Origin: Poritiphilus sp965212595
GTDB taxonomy: Bacteria > Bacteroidota > Bacteroidia > Flavobacteriales > Flavobacteriaceae
Assembly: GCA_965212595.1 (NCBI GenBank)
Contig: CBDBVE010000008.1
Coordinates: 1 to 64,000, forward strand
Direction: 5' to 3'
Length of the DNA: 64,000 nt
A program made the translations under genes and the position numbers. Shown piece by piece: positions 9,475 to 17,935 of this stretch (position 1 is the stretch's first letter; each line of letters begins with the position of its first letter). The notes beneath the pieces were generated by a model, which saw nothing but the letters and a program-made list of their open reading frames with translations, made no database searches and had not been told where the DNA came from.

Positions 9475-10363
9475 AGAATAGCACTTTGTTCTCCTCTAAT
9501 TTAAACTTTATTAGAGAAGGTGTACTAATACTTTGTAACGCCAAATTTATGTTTGTGTTGCTAAATGTACCGGTAAATAATTGCTGTAGATCAATATTTT
9601 CTGTTTCTACTTCTACATTGTACTGTCTTTGAAATTCATCTAAGACATAAGCCAACGGAATACTTTTAAATGAACTTTCATCATTCATCCATGAAGGTGT
9701 CGCAGTAGAAGGTGCGTCAGCAGGCATAACTTTACCATTAATAGCGATAAAGGAAGAACCGGCCGGAAGCTTGGTTTCTTTTCCCTGATAAGAGACACTT
9801 ACCAGGCCTTCGAAACAGGTAACCTCAAAAAAGCCTTTTCTATTCTCTACATTGAACTGTGTTCCCAGTACGGCAACTGTTCCGTCTGCTGTAGAAACTG
9901 TAAATTTCTTTCCTTTGGCTACTTTAAAGAATGCTTCACCTTCAAGATTAATATTTCGCTTGTTATCCCATTGTTTTTCGCTAAAGGAAACTTCAGATTC
10001 TGCGTTCAGAATAACTTCCGAAGCATCTGGTAAAATCACCTCAGTGCGTTCTGCATATTCGGTACTAACCGTTTCGTCTAAATTGCTAAAATAAAAGTAA
10101 GAAGCAGCTAAAAGCACCGCGGCTACGGCAGCTACTCTCATAATGCGTCTCATAGGGTTCAACTGAACCACTTTCGGGGCATTTTCCTGTTTTTTCTTGA
10201 AATCTCCGAAGGCCCTTTCAACGTCAAATTCAGGGGTTTCCAGCATGCCAGACACCTCAGAAATGCGCTTATAGGTAGCATATTCGGCAGTCTTCTCAAA
10301 CTCCGCCAACTCTGCTTCTGTAAGCTCGTTGTTCAGCCATTTTGCCAAATAATTCTCTTTCAT
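9455..10363 (-). CDS. FecR-family anti-sigma factor
   Basis: This inner-membrane regulator is predicted to hold the neighbouring ECF sigma factor until the outer-membrane receptor is occupied. The order is a cytosolic N-terminal sigma-binding region (1-75, LNNELTEAELAEFEKTAE), one membrane span at about 77-94 (VAAVAAVLLAASYFYFS), the periplasmic FecR domain at about 105-205 (EGEAFFKVAKGKKFTVST, GTQFNVE) and a C-terminal DUF4974 at about 235-300, which resembles an STN fold. The 302-residue length is usual. The stop overlaps the start of the TonB receptor gene, implying coupled translation. The sigma gene lies 232 bases upstream. Confidence 0.93.
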   Translation of the reverse strand: MKENYLAKWLNNELTEAELAEFEKTAEYATYKRISEVSGMLETPEFDVERAFGDFKKKQENAPKVVQLNPMRRIMRVAAVAAVLLAASYFYFSNLDETVSTEYAERTEVILPDASEVILNAESEVSFSEKQWDNKRNINLEGEAFFKVAKGKKFTVSTADGTVAVLGTQFNVENRKGFFEVTCFEGLVSVSYQGKETKLPAGSSFIAINGKVMPADAPSTATPSWMNDESSFKSIPLAYVLDEFQRQYNVEVETENIDLQQLFTGTFSNTNINLALQSISTPSLIKFKLEENKVLFYAENAK

Positions 10364-10595
10364 GATTTCTATCTTTTTTCTTCCTTTAAAGCAAGATGTA
10401 ATTTACTCATAATCAAATAGTTGGTAATTTCATCTTAGGAAAACTTCATTACATCAATTCTGTCATTACCCTTATATAACAACTAGCTTCTAAAAAACCC
10501 TACTTTTTTATTGGTAATCAACAGTTTGAGTCTTGCAAGCGACTGTTTTAGGGCCTCTACAAGCTTGTACTGCCCACTGCCCACACCATATCGCC

Positions 10596-11093
10596 CTATA
10601 TTCCATCAATCTGCTCTCTTAAGGTCTTTAAAGCTAAATGCATGCGCTTTTCAATAGCTTTTACACTTACACCCTCCATTTCGGCTATTTCTGCATATTT
10701 TTTACCGTCAATCCTATTTAACAAGAATACTGTTCGCTGGTTTTCAGGCAGGCTGTCTAAAGCCCTGTCCAGTTTTTCCTTAAACTCTTGTTCTTCCATC
10801 AGGAATTCCGGAGACTCATTAGAACGGTCGTTAGAGGTATCTCTATACTTTAAGCGTACTTTTTCGGCCTTAATCACATTAAGGTAGAGGTTATTTGCTA
10901 CCGTATACACGTAAGATTTCGCTTTATCCGGACTTACTTTGGCGCAGTTTTCCCATAATTTAACAAAGGCCTCCTGTACAGCATCATAGGCCTTTTCTTC
11001 ATTGCCAAACTTATAATATATGTAGTTAAAAACCGTTTTAGAATTAGCGGTAAAGAGGGAGCTGAATACTTCTTCCTCACAGACGTTATCCAT
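10596..11093 (-). CDS. ECF-type RNA polymerase sigma-70 factor
   Basis: This 165-residue extracytoplasmic-function sigma factor has region 2 at about 13-80 (FNYIYYKFGNEEKAYDAVQEAFVKLWEN, the -10 binding helices) and region 4 at about 107-160 (LDSLPENQRTVFLLNRIDG, then a YAEIAEMEGVSVKAIEKRM recognition helix). This is the FecI-like group common in Bacteroidota. By its position it is inhibited by the FecR protein encoded downstream. Likely targets are its own fecR-receptor operon and perhaps the divergent repeat lipoprotein gene at 11221. A TAnnTTTG box on the minus strand at 11127-11134 suggests housekeeping expression. Confidence 0.95.
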   Translation of the reverse strand: MDNVCEEEVFSSLFTANSKTVFNYIYYKFGNEEKAYDAVQEAFVKLWENCAKVSPDKAKSYVYTVANNLYLNVIKAEKVRLKYRDTSNDRSNESPEFLMEEQEFKEKLDRALDSLPENQRTVFLLNRIDGKKYAEIAEMEGVSVKAIEKRMHLALKTLREQIDGI

Positions 11094-11126
11094 AATTTAA
11101 CAGGTTCAGAAACGTTGGTTTTTCCT

Positions 11127-11134
11127 CAAAGATA
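11127..11134 (-). promoter_or_regulatory. Candidate -7 box for the ECF sigma gene
   Basis: Read on the minus strand this is TATCTTTG, a full match to TAnnTTTG, 33 bases upstream of the sigma-factor start codon at 11093. A -33 box is not clear in the T-rich DNA behind it. Confidence 0.45.
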
Positions 11135-11220
11135 TCTTAAAAAAACTAAAAAACAGAGTAGGGTATTTTAAAAGACAATTGTTTCAAAGATGTACGAACA
11201 ACAAAAAAATCCAAATCGTT

Positions 11221-12972
11221 ATGAAAAAGTTTTTTAAATCTTCAGCGTATACTTTACTACTTATGGTGGCGCTGACATTTACCGCTTGTCAGGAAGAATT
11301 TGAAGAATTACCGCAACCCGATGACGCGCAAACCATTACTGCGAGTTCTACTACTGCAAAACTTATCGAAGATACCTGTACCAATGATGGTTCTTTCGAT
11401 AATATCGTAGACGGTGCCAGCTGTTTTTCTATTGAGTTTCCTTATACCGTAGAGGTTAACGGAATTCAGATTACTCTAGATTCTAGAGAGGACTTACACT
11501 TAATCGAGGAGATCTTTGATGCTATAGAAGATGATGAAGATATTCTTAACATCATTTTCCCGATTACAGTTACCCTTGGCGATTACACAGAGATCGTAAT
11601 TAATGGTATTGATGATCTGCGTGAATTGGCCGAAGAATGTATTGAAGGAGGAGGCGATGATGATATTGAATGTATCGATTTCGTTTATCCCATTACCCTG
11701 TTTACTTTCGATGTAAATGAAGTACAGACCGGAAGCGTTACCGTGGAGAGCGATAAAGAACTAAGAAGGTTTATGGCTGGCTTGAACGATGATGATCTTG
11801 TAAGCATTGACTTCCCTATTACGTTGAAAAAGTATGACGGAACAGAAATTCAGGTGAACAGCAATGCCGAATTGGCCAATGCAATCGAAATGGCCAGAGA
11901 AGCTTGTGATGAAGACGACGATGATGATCATAACGATGACGATTTTGATAAAGAGCGTCTTGATAACCTGCTTGCGGAATGTCCATGGTTGGTGAAGGAA
12001 GTAATTAGAGATGAAGTAAACCAGACAGATCAGTACTTCGAGTATGTGATGAATTTCTCTGAAGACGGTTCAGTTATCGTTAAGGACCGAATGGGAAATA
12101 GCCTTGAAGGAACATGGAGCACAAGAGTTTCCGATCGTGGAGTGCTTTTAAACCTAGAGTTTGATGTATTGGTAGACTTTAACCTGGAATGGGTAGTTTA
12201 CGAACTTGGTGAAGGTGTGATTAAATTGTTTGAAGAAGGTGGAAACAAGATCCTTATGCATATTGCTTGCGACCTGTTCAACACTCCTCCGGATAGTTTA
12301 AGAGATATCTTGAAAGAATGCGTATGGATCATCAAGAAGGTGAAAAACCAGGGTGAAGAAATTGATAGACTGCTTGGTTTCGAGTTCCAGTTCATGCCTG
12401 ACGGTGTGGTAACGCTTGGCAATGGAACAACAACTTCTGAAGGTACCTGGGAAATTACTACCAATGAACAAGGAAGATTGGTAATGGCAATTTCTATGGG
12501 AGATGAGCCCGCAGTGAACTTCGAATGGCCTTTGAGCGACCTTAGGGATGACAGATTGAAGTTTGAAGTTGAAGATATTGACTACGAGTTGGTACTTCAG
12601 AGAGTATGTGATGACGATGGTGATGTTATGGAAATCCGCAACATTTTGATGGGCGGAGAGTGGATGGTAGCCCTTTATGAAGAAGGTGAGACTAATGCGA
12701 CAGCTACTTATGGAGATTACCAATTTTATTTCCACCCAGATCACAGACTAGAAGTTTCTATCAATGACATGCCTGTATTAGACGGACTTTGGAGAGTGAT
12801 CAGAAACAGTGATGGAAAGTTGAAAGTATATATCAACCTTGGAGATTCAGATCCACTAGGTGAGTTGACCGAAGACTGGTATTTTGTTTCTATAACGGAA
12901 AACAGATTAGAGTTGATAGATGAAAGTGGCGATGGAACTGTTTCAACATTAGTTTTCGAAAAAAATCCATAG
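11221..12972 (+). CDS. Acidic, internally repeated lipoprotein of unknown function
   Basis: I start at the ATG at 11221, which gives a clean lipoprotein signal (FTAC, Cys 23); an upstream in-frame start at 11179 would add an unlikely polar leader. The mature protein has two repeated parts. First come four beta units of about 60-80 residues, each with FPYT, FPIT or YPIT (EFPYTVEV, IFPITVTL, VYPITLFT, DFPITLKK) followed by a loop predicted as a helix. A very acidic linker (DEDDDDDHNDDD) follows. Then come three modules of about 105 residues, each starting at a W (ECPWLVKE, ECVWIIKK, GGEWMVAL) and containing a G-x-W turn (EGTWSTR, EGTWEIT, DGLWRVI), which look like lipocalin-type beta meanders. 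It is probably surface exposed. It diverges from the ECF sigma gene and may be its target. Confidence 0.75.
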   Translation: MKKFFKSSAYTLLLMVALTFTACQEEFEELPQPDDAQTITASSTTAKLIEDTCTNDGSFDNIVDGASCFSIEFPYTVEVNGIQITLDSREDLHLIEEIFDAIEDDEDILNIIFPITVTLGDYTEIVINGIDDLRELAEECIEGGGDDDIECIDFVYPITLFTFDVNEVQTGSVTVESDKELRRFMAGLNDDDLVSIDFPITLKKYDGTEIQVNSNAELANAIEMAREACDEDDDDDHNDDDFDKERLDNLLAECPWLVKEVIRDEVNQTDQYFEYVMNFSEDGSVIVKDRMGNSLEGTWSTRVSDRGVLLNLEFDVLVDFNLEWVVYELGEGVIKLFEEGGNKILMHIACDLFNTPPDSLRDILKECVWIIKKVKNQGEEIDRLLGFEFQFMPDGVVTLGNGTTTSEGTWEITTNEQGRLVMAISMGDEPAVNFEWPLSDLRDDRLKFEVEDIDYELVLQRVCDDDGDVMEIRNILMGGEWMVALYEEGETNATATYGDYQFYFHPDHRLEVSINDMPVLDGLWRVIRNSDGKLKVYINLGDSDPLGELTEDWYFVSITENRLELIDESGDGTVSTLVFEKNP

Positions 12973-13025
12973 GCCCTACTTATAAAGGCCGATAAAGAAT
13001 ACCTTATTTGCCCCCTATTTTGCTC

Positions 13026-13065
13026 AAAAAGGGTGACTTCGATTAGAAGTTGCCCTTTTTAGTTT
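13026..13065 (+). terminator. Rho-independent terminator after the repeat lipoprotein gene
   Basis: AAAAAGGGTGACTTC (13026-13040) pairs along all 15 positions with GAAGTTGCCCTTTTT (13046-13060), with two G-T wobbles and a five-base loop, and a T-rich run follows. It can also act in the other direction. Confidence 0.85.
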
Positions 13066-13120
13066 TTGGTTACCCGGTACATAAATAAAGAGAACTGGGC
13101 TATAGTAGATGATGGGTATT

Positions 13121-13228
13121 GTCATTCAGAACACCTTGAGGAGTCTATTAATACATCCTCTAAGTAACAGCATTTTTAAAAATAGTGGGTTGGTGCTATA
13201 TGAGATTCTTCGTTTCACTCGGAATGAC
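13121..13228. repeat. Intergenic inverted-repeat element bounded by GTCATTC / GAATGAC
   Basis: The left end GTCATTCAGA and right end CTCGGAATGAC are inverted copies. Just inside them are GAGGAGTCT and AGATTCTTCG, which resemble the ends of dispersed non-coding repeats seen in Bacteroidota genomes. Only one copy is visible in this window. Confidence 0.5.
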
Positions 13229-13289
13229 AGTTCCTTCCTAAACCAAAAACTTTCCTCCCTTCAAACTTCCCCGATCCCCAATAGATTCT

Positions 13290-13297
13290 TAAATTTG
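13290..13297 (+). promoter_or_regulatory. Candidate -7 box for ffh
   Basis: TAAATTTG matches TAnnTTTG, 26 bases before the ffh ATG. No clear -33 TTTG was found. Confidence 0.4.
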
Positions 13298-13322
13298 CAA
13301 TTCCCCGTAAATACGGAAGCAT

Positions 13323-14651
13323 ATGTTCGATAGTTTAAGTGAAAAGTTAGATAAAGCCCTGCACGTCCTTAAAGGGCATGGGCAGATTACGGAGATCAAT
13401 GTTGCAGAAACCACTAAAGAGGTTAGGAGAGCTTTATTAGATGCCGATGTAAACTTTAAGATCGCCAAGGAATTTACCAATAAGGTCAGGGAAAAAGCGC
13501 TGGGTCAAAATGTATTGACCAATCTGCAACCCGGCCAGTTGATGGTGAAGATTGTTAAAGATGAGCTTACCGAGCTCATGGGTGGAGATACCGAAGGGAT
13601 CGATCTTTCCGGGAGTCCTTCAGTCATTTTAATGTCCGGGCTTCAGGGGTCTGGTAAGACCACCTTTTCTGGCAAGTTGGCAAATTTCCTCAAAAAGAAA
13701 AAAACAAAGAATCCACTTTTGGTAGCCTGTGATGTATATCGGCCTGCGGCCATAGATCAGCTTCACGTCGTTGGAGAACAAATAGGAGTTGAGGTGTATT
13801 CTGATCGCGAAAATAACGATCCTGTAGCCCTGGCAAAAGCTGGTGTGGCGCACGCCCAGGCTAATGGCCATAACGTCGTTATCATCGATACCGCGGGTAG
13901 GTTAGCTATAGATCAACAAATGATGGATGAGATTGCCAGTATCCGAGACGCTGTGAAACCTCATGAAACCCTTTTTGTGGTCGATTCAATGACCGGTCAG
14001 GATGCCGTAAATACTGCCAAAGCCTTTAATGATGTATTGAATTTTGACGGGGTAGTGCTTACCAAGCTAGATGGTGATACCAGGGGTGGTGCGGCCATTT
14101 CCATAAAGTCTGTTGTTGATAAACCTATCAAGTTTATAGGTACTGGTGAGAAAATGGATGCCATTGATGTTTTTCATCCATCAAGAATGTCAGACAGAAT
14201 ACTGGGAATGGGAGATGTAGTTTCTCTTGTTGAAAGAGCCCAGGAGCAATTTGATGAGGAAGAAGCGCGCAAGATCCAGAAGAAGATTGCAAAGAACAGG
14301 TTTGGTTTCGATGATTTTCTGAAGCAGATACAGCAGATCAAGAAAATGGGAAGTATGAAAGACCTTATGGGTATGATCCCAGGGGCAGGAAAAGCGCTAA
14401 AAGGTATGGACATAGACGATGATGCTTTTAAGCATGTTGAGGCTATTATCCACTCCATGACCCCCGAAGAGCGATCTACACCTTCTAAACTGAACGCCAG
14501 TAGAAAAAAACGCATCGCCAAAGGTAGCGGAAGAACCATACAGGAAGTGAATCAACTGTTGAAACAGTTCGAACAGATGAGCAAGATGATGAAAATGATG
14601 CAAGGCGGTGGCGGAAAGAAGATGATGCAGATGATGCAGAATATGCGGTGA
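13323..14651 (+). CDS. ffh: Signal recognition particle protein Ffh (SRP54)
   Basis: This GTPase binds SRP RNA and signal sequences and delivers nascent membrane proteins to FtsY. The 442-residue length is normal. An N-terminal helical bundle covers about 1-90. The G domain has GLQGSGKTT (106-114), DTAGRLAID and TKLDGDTRGG. The C-terminal M domain is methionine-rich and ends MKMMQGGGGKKMMQMM, which forms the signal-peptide groove. The ATG at 13323 is 26 bases after a good promoter box. folD follows 130 bases downstream on the same strand, a neighbour pair common in Flavobacteria. Confidence 0.98.
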   Translation: MFDSLSEKLDKALHVLKGHGQITEINVAETTKEVRRALLDADVNFKIAKEFTNKVREKALGQNVLTNLQPGQLMVKIVKDELTELMGGDTEGIDLSGSPSVILMSGLQGSGKTTFSGKLANFLKKKKTKNPLLVACDVYRPAAIDQLHVVGEQIGVEVYSDRENNDPVALAKAGVAHAQANGHNVVIIDTAGRLAIDQQMMDEIASIRDAVKPHETLFVVDSMTGQDAVNTAKAFNDVLNFDGVVLTKLDGDTRGGAAISIKSVVDKPIKFIGTGEKMDAIDVFHPSRMSDRILGMGDVVSLVERAQEQFDEEEARKIQKKIAKNRFGFDDFLKQIQQIKKMGSMKDLMGMIPGAGKALKGMDIDDDAFKHVEAIIHSMTPEERSTPSKLNASRKKRIAKGSGRTIQEVNQLLKQFEQMSKMMKMMQGGGGKKMMQMMQNMR

Positions 14652-14781
14652 TTTTAATTATCAATTAGCAATGATCAATTAACAATAATTGAAAAGTTGT
14701 TATTCTGATGTAGCTTGAATCTGATCTTTATTGTTTATTATTTTGATACGTAAAATTGTTCACTGTTAACTGCTAATTGTA
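14652..14781. repeat. AT-rich intergenic repeat between ffh and folD
   Basis: The stretch is made of TAATTA, CAATTA and CAATAATT motifs and ends with GTTAACTGCTAATTG. The intergenic stretches at 40923-41001 and 43140-43185 carry closely similar words (TTAATTGCTAATTA, CACTGCTAACTG), so this looks like a local family of non-coding AT-rich repeats. Confidence 0.5.
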
Positions 14782-15672
14782 ATGACTTTACTCGACGGGA
14801 AAAAACTATCTAACCAAATTAAGGACGAGATTGCCATAGAAGTGGCTGAGATGAAGAAGAGAGGGGAGAAAGTACCCCATCTGGCCGCTGTGCTGGTCGG
14901 AAATGACGGCGCCAGCCTCACATACGTGGGTAGCAAGGTGCGTTCCTGCGAAAGAATAGGTTTTGGATCTACCCTTATTCACCTTCCCATAGAAACAACG
15001 GAAGAAGAACTTCTAAAGCAAGTTAGTGACCTCAATGAAAATGATGACATTGATGGTTATATTGTTCAACTACCCTTACCAAAGCACATCGATGAAGAAA
15101 AGGTTTTGATGGCAGTACATCCAGATAAGGATGTTGATGGTTTTCATCCTACCAATTTTGGAAAAATGGCCCTGGATATGGAGACTTTTATCTCGGCAAC
15201 CCCTTTTGGCATTATGGAGTTGTTACGCCGTAATGAAGTAGAAACGGCCGGTAAACATACGGTGGTAATAGGCAGGAGTCATATCGTTGGCCGGCCCATA
15301 AGTATTTTGATGAGCCAGAAAGGCGCAGCAGGAAATGCTACGGTTACTCTGGCACATAGCAGGACCAAAAATTTAAAAGAACTTACACTACAGGCCGATA
15401 TTATCGTCTCCGCCCTTGGCGTTCCACATTTCTTAAAGGCCGATATGGTAAAAGAAGGGGTTGTAATCATCGATGTGGGGATTACCAGAGTCCCTGATGA
15501 GAGCAGGGAAAGGGGATATTATATTGCGGGAGATGTAGATTTTGACCAGGTAAGTAAAAAGGCCTCCTATATTACCCCTGTACCCGGAGGTGTAGGCCCA
15601 ATGACCATTGCCATGTTATTAAAAAACACACTCCTGGCCAGAGAAAGACATAACAAAAGAAAAGAGGCGTAA
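14782..15672 (+). CDS. folD: Bifunctional methylene-THF dehydrogenase / methenyl-THF cyclohydrolase
   Basis: This cytosolic one-carbon enzyme interconverts 5,10-methylene-, methenyl- and 10-formyl-tetrahydrofolate using NADP. The product has 296 residues, the usual size. The catalytic YxxxK motif is Y48-x3-K52 (TYVGSKVRSCE). The folate-binding motif DKDVDGFHP lies at about 115-123. The Rossmann part has GRSHIVGRPISILM, then ADIIVSALGVPHFL and the C-terminal TPVPGGVGPMT signature. All key residues are present. The gene has its own leader and stands alone before the convergent 47-residue lipoprotein gene. Confidence 0.98.
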   Translation: MTLLDGKKLSNQIKDEIAIEVAEMKKRGEKVPHLAAVLVGNDGASLTYVGSKVRSCERIGFGSTLIHLPIETTEEELLKQVSDLNENDDIDGYIVQLPLPKHIDEEKVLMAVHPDKDVDGFHPTNFGKMALDMETFISATPFGIMELLRRNEVETAGKHTVVIGRSHIVGRPISILMSQKGAAGNATVTLAHSRTKNLKELTLQADIIVSALGVPHFLKADMVKEGVVIIDVGITRVPDESRERGYYIAGDVDFDQVSKKASYITPVPGGVGPMTIAMLLKNTLLARERHNKRKEA

Positions 15673-15676
15673 TAGC

Positions 15677-15820
15677 TTACAGGCTTCTTGATTTATCCAC
15701 GCTTTCTACAGTGTCGTTGGGGGTAATGACGTCCAGGTCAGACCCTGCTTCATCATTGCTACAGCTTCCAATTGCGATTGTCGCAATCAGCAGTGCCAAA
15801 ATGCTTATCCACTTCTTCAT
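15677..15820 (-). CDS. 47-residue lipoprotein of unknown function
   Basis: A short minus-strand frame begins with ATG at 15820 and stops four bases after the end of folD. The product starts MKKWISILALLIATIAIGSC, a good lipoprotein signal peptide with the lipobox IGSC. A mature part of only about 28 acidic residues follows (SNDEAGSDLDVITPNDTVES). It has no recognisable domain. Very small lipoproteins of this form are frequent in Flavobacteriaceae. The signal peptide is the only strong evidence that it is real. Confidence 0.7.
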   Translation of the reverse strand: MKKWISILALLIATIAIGSCSNDEAGSDLDVITPNDTVESVDKSRSL

Positions 15821-16140
15821 AACTCAATAATTTAGTAGGTATTATTACCAAGTATCTTAGTACTAAAACGTTAGAAGCTGCTTTTTGGTATTTACTTCAG
15901 GACTCAGAGATCAAGCTCAGGAGATGAGGATTAGAAATGAGAAGTTTACGTTGGGGTTCTAGAACCCCTCCCCATGTTAAGTTACGATTGATGACTGCAA
16001 TTTGCTTGCAATGCTAAGCTTATCATTTGTTCTAAATCCTTTCCCTCTTAATTAATTCGAACTTTGAACTTTAAACCCTTTAGGCCCTGTTTTTGAAGTA
16101 ATCTGAAAATCCCTACCTTATCCCTAAAATCACCAACCTT
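15821..16140. other. 320-base intergenic stretch between divergent lipoprotein and esterase genes
   Basis: It contains the divergent 5' regions of both genes, a 10-bp palindrome TTAGTACTAA near 15860, a perfect 16-bp palindrome at 15953-15968 and no convincing ORF. A weak TACCTTAT box lies about 25 bases before the esterase start. Confidence 0.6.
15953..15968. repeat. Perfect 16-bp palindrome
   Basis: GGGGTTCTAGAACCCC reads the same on both strands, stands alone and is G+C-rich against an AT-rich background. It lies upstream of both flanking genes, which fits a dimeric regulator site better than a terminator. Confidence 0.6.
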
Positions 16141-17874
16141 ATGAAACACTTTTTTCCACTACTATCCTTCCTTTGCCTGATATTAATTGGTTGCGAACCT
16201 GGTGCCAACAAAACTTCTTTAGCAATCAATGTAAGCTTTTCAGAAGCAGCCAGCGCTGAAGCTAAGGATGGCCGATTGCTATTGATGCTTTCAAGTAATG
16301 AGGATAATGAACCTCGCTTTCAGATCAATACCGGATTAAGTACACAGCTCATTTTTGGAATGAATGTAGAAGGTATGGCTCCAGGGGCTAGTACCGCCTT
16401 CAACGCGGAAGTTACAGGATTCCCATATGAAAGCCTGGCGGAGGTGCCTCCCGGCGACTACCAGGTGCAGGCGCTACTCCATGTTTACGAGACTTTTAAC
16501 CTGAGTTCGGGGCATACGGTGAAGCTTCCTATGGACAATGGTGAAGGGCAGCAATGGAATCGCTCTCCTGGGAATTTGTATAGCAAACCCTTTAAAATAA
16601 CGATTACCGAAGAGGGCGTTCAAGATGTAAATGTAGTGATGGACCAGGCGATTCCTCCTATCGAGGAACCAGAGGATACAGAATGGATAAAACACATTAA
16701 AATAAAGTCTGAGAAACTCTCCGAATTTTGGGGGCGAGACATGTATCTGGGCGCTCATATCTTACTTCCCAAAGGTTTTGAAGAACATCCTGAGGCCAAA
16801 TACCCCTTGATGATCTTCCACGGGCACTTTCCTTCAGATTTTGGCGGGTTTAGGACCAGCCCTCCGGATGAAGACATGGAACCCGATTTTTCAGCCCGTT
16901 TCAATGTAGAAGGTTATAATATTACACAACAACAAGAGGCTTATGACTTTTACAAGCGCTGGAACGAACCGGACTTTCCTCGATTTCTTATTATTGAAAT
17001 TCAGCACCCAACGCCCTACTATGATGACTCCTATGCAGTAAACTCTGCCAGCCAGGGCCCTTATGGCGATGCGATTACCTATGAGCTCATCCCGCATATC
17101 GAGAAAGAGTTCAGAGGTATAGGTGAGGGCTGGGCTCGCTTTTTGTATGGAGGTTCTACCGGAGGTTGGGAAGCATTGGCCGTACAGGTGAAATACCCTG
17201 AGGAATACAACGGCTGCTTTGCGGCCTGCCCAGACCCTATAGATTTCAGGGCCTACTGCCTGACCAATATTTACGAAGATAAGAACGCGTATTTCTACGA
17301 AAGCGATCACAAAACCCTGGAAGTACCTGGCCATCGAGACTATTTAGGCCATGTTTCTACTACGGTAAGAGATTACAACAGATTGGAGTTGGTTTTGGGC
17401 GATAAGAGTCGCTCTGGCCAGCAGTGGGACATTTGGGAAGCAACCTATTCGCCGCAAGGCGAAGACGGCTATCCGGTTCGGCTGTGGGACAAAGAAACCG
17501 GTGATATAGACCATTCCGTTGCCGAATTCTGGAAAGAAAACTACGATTTGCGCCATATTCTGGAGCGCGACTGGGAAAAGTTGGGAGAGCAACTAAAAGG
17601 AAAGATTCATATTTATTGTGGTGATATGGACAATTACTATTTGAATAACGCGGTGTATTTAATGGAAGACTTTTTGGAAAATACTACAGATCCTTATTAC
17701 GAAGGTGAGGTTTTATATGGGGACCGTGCGGAACATTGCTGGAACGGAGACCCCGAACAGCCCAACCATATTAGTCGCTTGCGCTATAACAGCATGTATG
17801 TGCCTAAAATCATGAAGCGGATTGCGGAAAGCGCCCCTGCAGGGTCCGATTTGAAGAGTTGGCGGTATCGATGA
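16141..17874 (+). CDS. Lipoprotein esterase of the enterochelin-esterase/esterase-D (alpha/beta hydrolase) type
   Basis: The protein starts with a lipobox ILIGC (Cys 18), so it should be anchored in the envelope. An N-terminal beta-rich region of about 160 residues is followed by an alpha/beta hydrolase core. The core shows YPLMIFHGHFPSDFG (oxyanion side), the nucleophile elbow GGSTGGW at about 337-343 (Ser in GxSxGG form) and a late acid and His region (GDMDNYYL, DRAEHCWNG). This fits the putative esterase family PF00756. The 577-residue length reflects the extra N-terminal domain. A sulfatase gene lies 61 bases downstream on the same strand, suggesting joint attack on decorated (acylated or sulfated) polymers. 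The substrate is unknown. Confidence 0.8.
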   Translation: MKHFFPLLSFLCLILIGCEPGANKTSLAINVSFSEAASAEAKDGRLLLMLSSNEDNEPRFQINTGLSTQLIFGMNVEGMAPGASTAFNAEVTGFPYESLAEVPPGDYQVQALLHVYETFNLSSGHTVKLPMDNGEGQQWNRSPGNLYSKPFKITITEEGVQDVNVVMDQAIPPIEEPEDTEWIKHIKIKSEKLSEFWGRDMYLGAHILLPKGFEEHPEAKYPLMIFHGHFPSDFGGFRTSPPDEDMEPDFSARFNVEGYNITQQQEAYDFYKRWNEPDFPRFLIIEIQHPTPYYDDSYAVNSASQGPYGDAITYELIPHIEKEFRGIGEGWARFLYGGSTGGWEALAVQVKYPEEYNGCFAACPDPIDFRAYCLTNIYEDKNAYFYESDHKTLEVPGHRDYLGHVSTTVRDYNRLELVLGDKSRSGQQWDIWEATYSPQGEDGYPVRLWDKETGDIDHSVAEFWKENYDLRHILERDWEKLGEQLKGKIHIYCGDMDNYYLNNAVYLMEDFLENTTDPYYEGEVLYGDRAEHCWNGDPEQPNHISRLRYNSMYVPKIMKRIAESAPAGSDLKSWRYR

Positions 17875-17935
17875 AAAACCTGGAGCCATATGTATATATG
17901 CTGTTCTAAACCACATTACTGACAAGCACTGACCA

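Larger units (their letters stand above)
12973..13322. other. 350-base intergenic stretch before ffh
   Basis: It holds a strong hairpin terminator (13026-13065), an imperfect inverted-repeat element (13121-13228) and a promoter box for ffh (13290-13297). A 74-codon open frame here has no protein-like composition and is not called. Confidence 0.7.

Noticed and set aside
12298..12744. 148-codon antisense frame inside the repeat lipoprotein gene
   Set aside because: Lies wholly opposite a well-supported coding gene; typical shadow frame.
13109..13333. 74-codon frame before ffh
   Set aside because: It covers the inverted-repeat element and the ffh promoter and has no domain or signal features.
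16891..17334. 147-codon antisense frame inside the esterase gene
   Set aside because: Opposite a supported gene with clear catalytic motifs; no independent signals.
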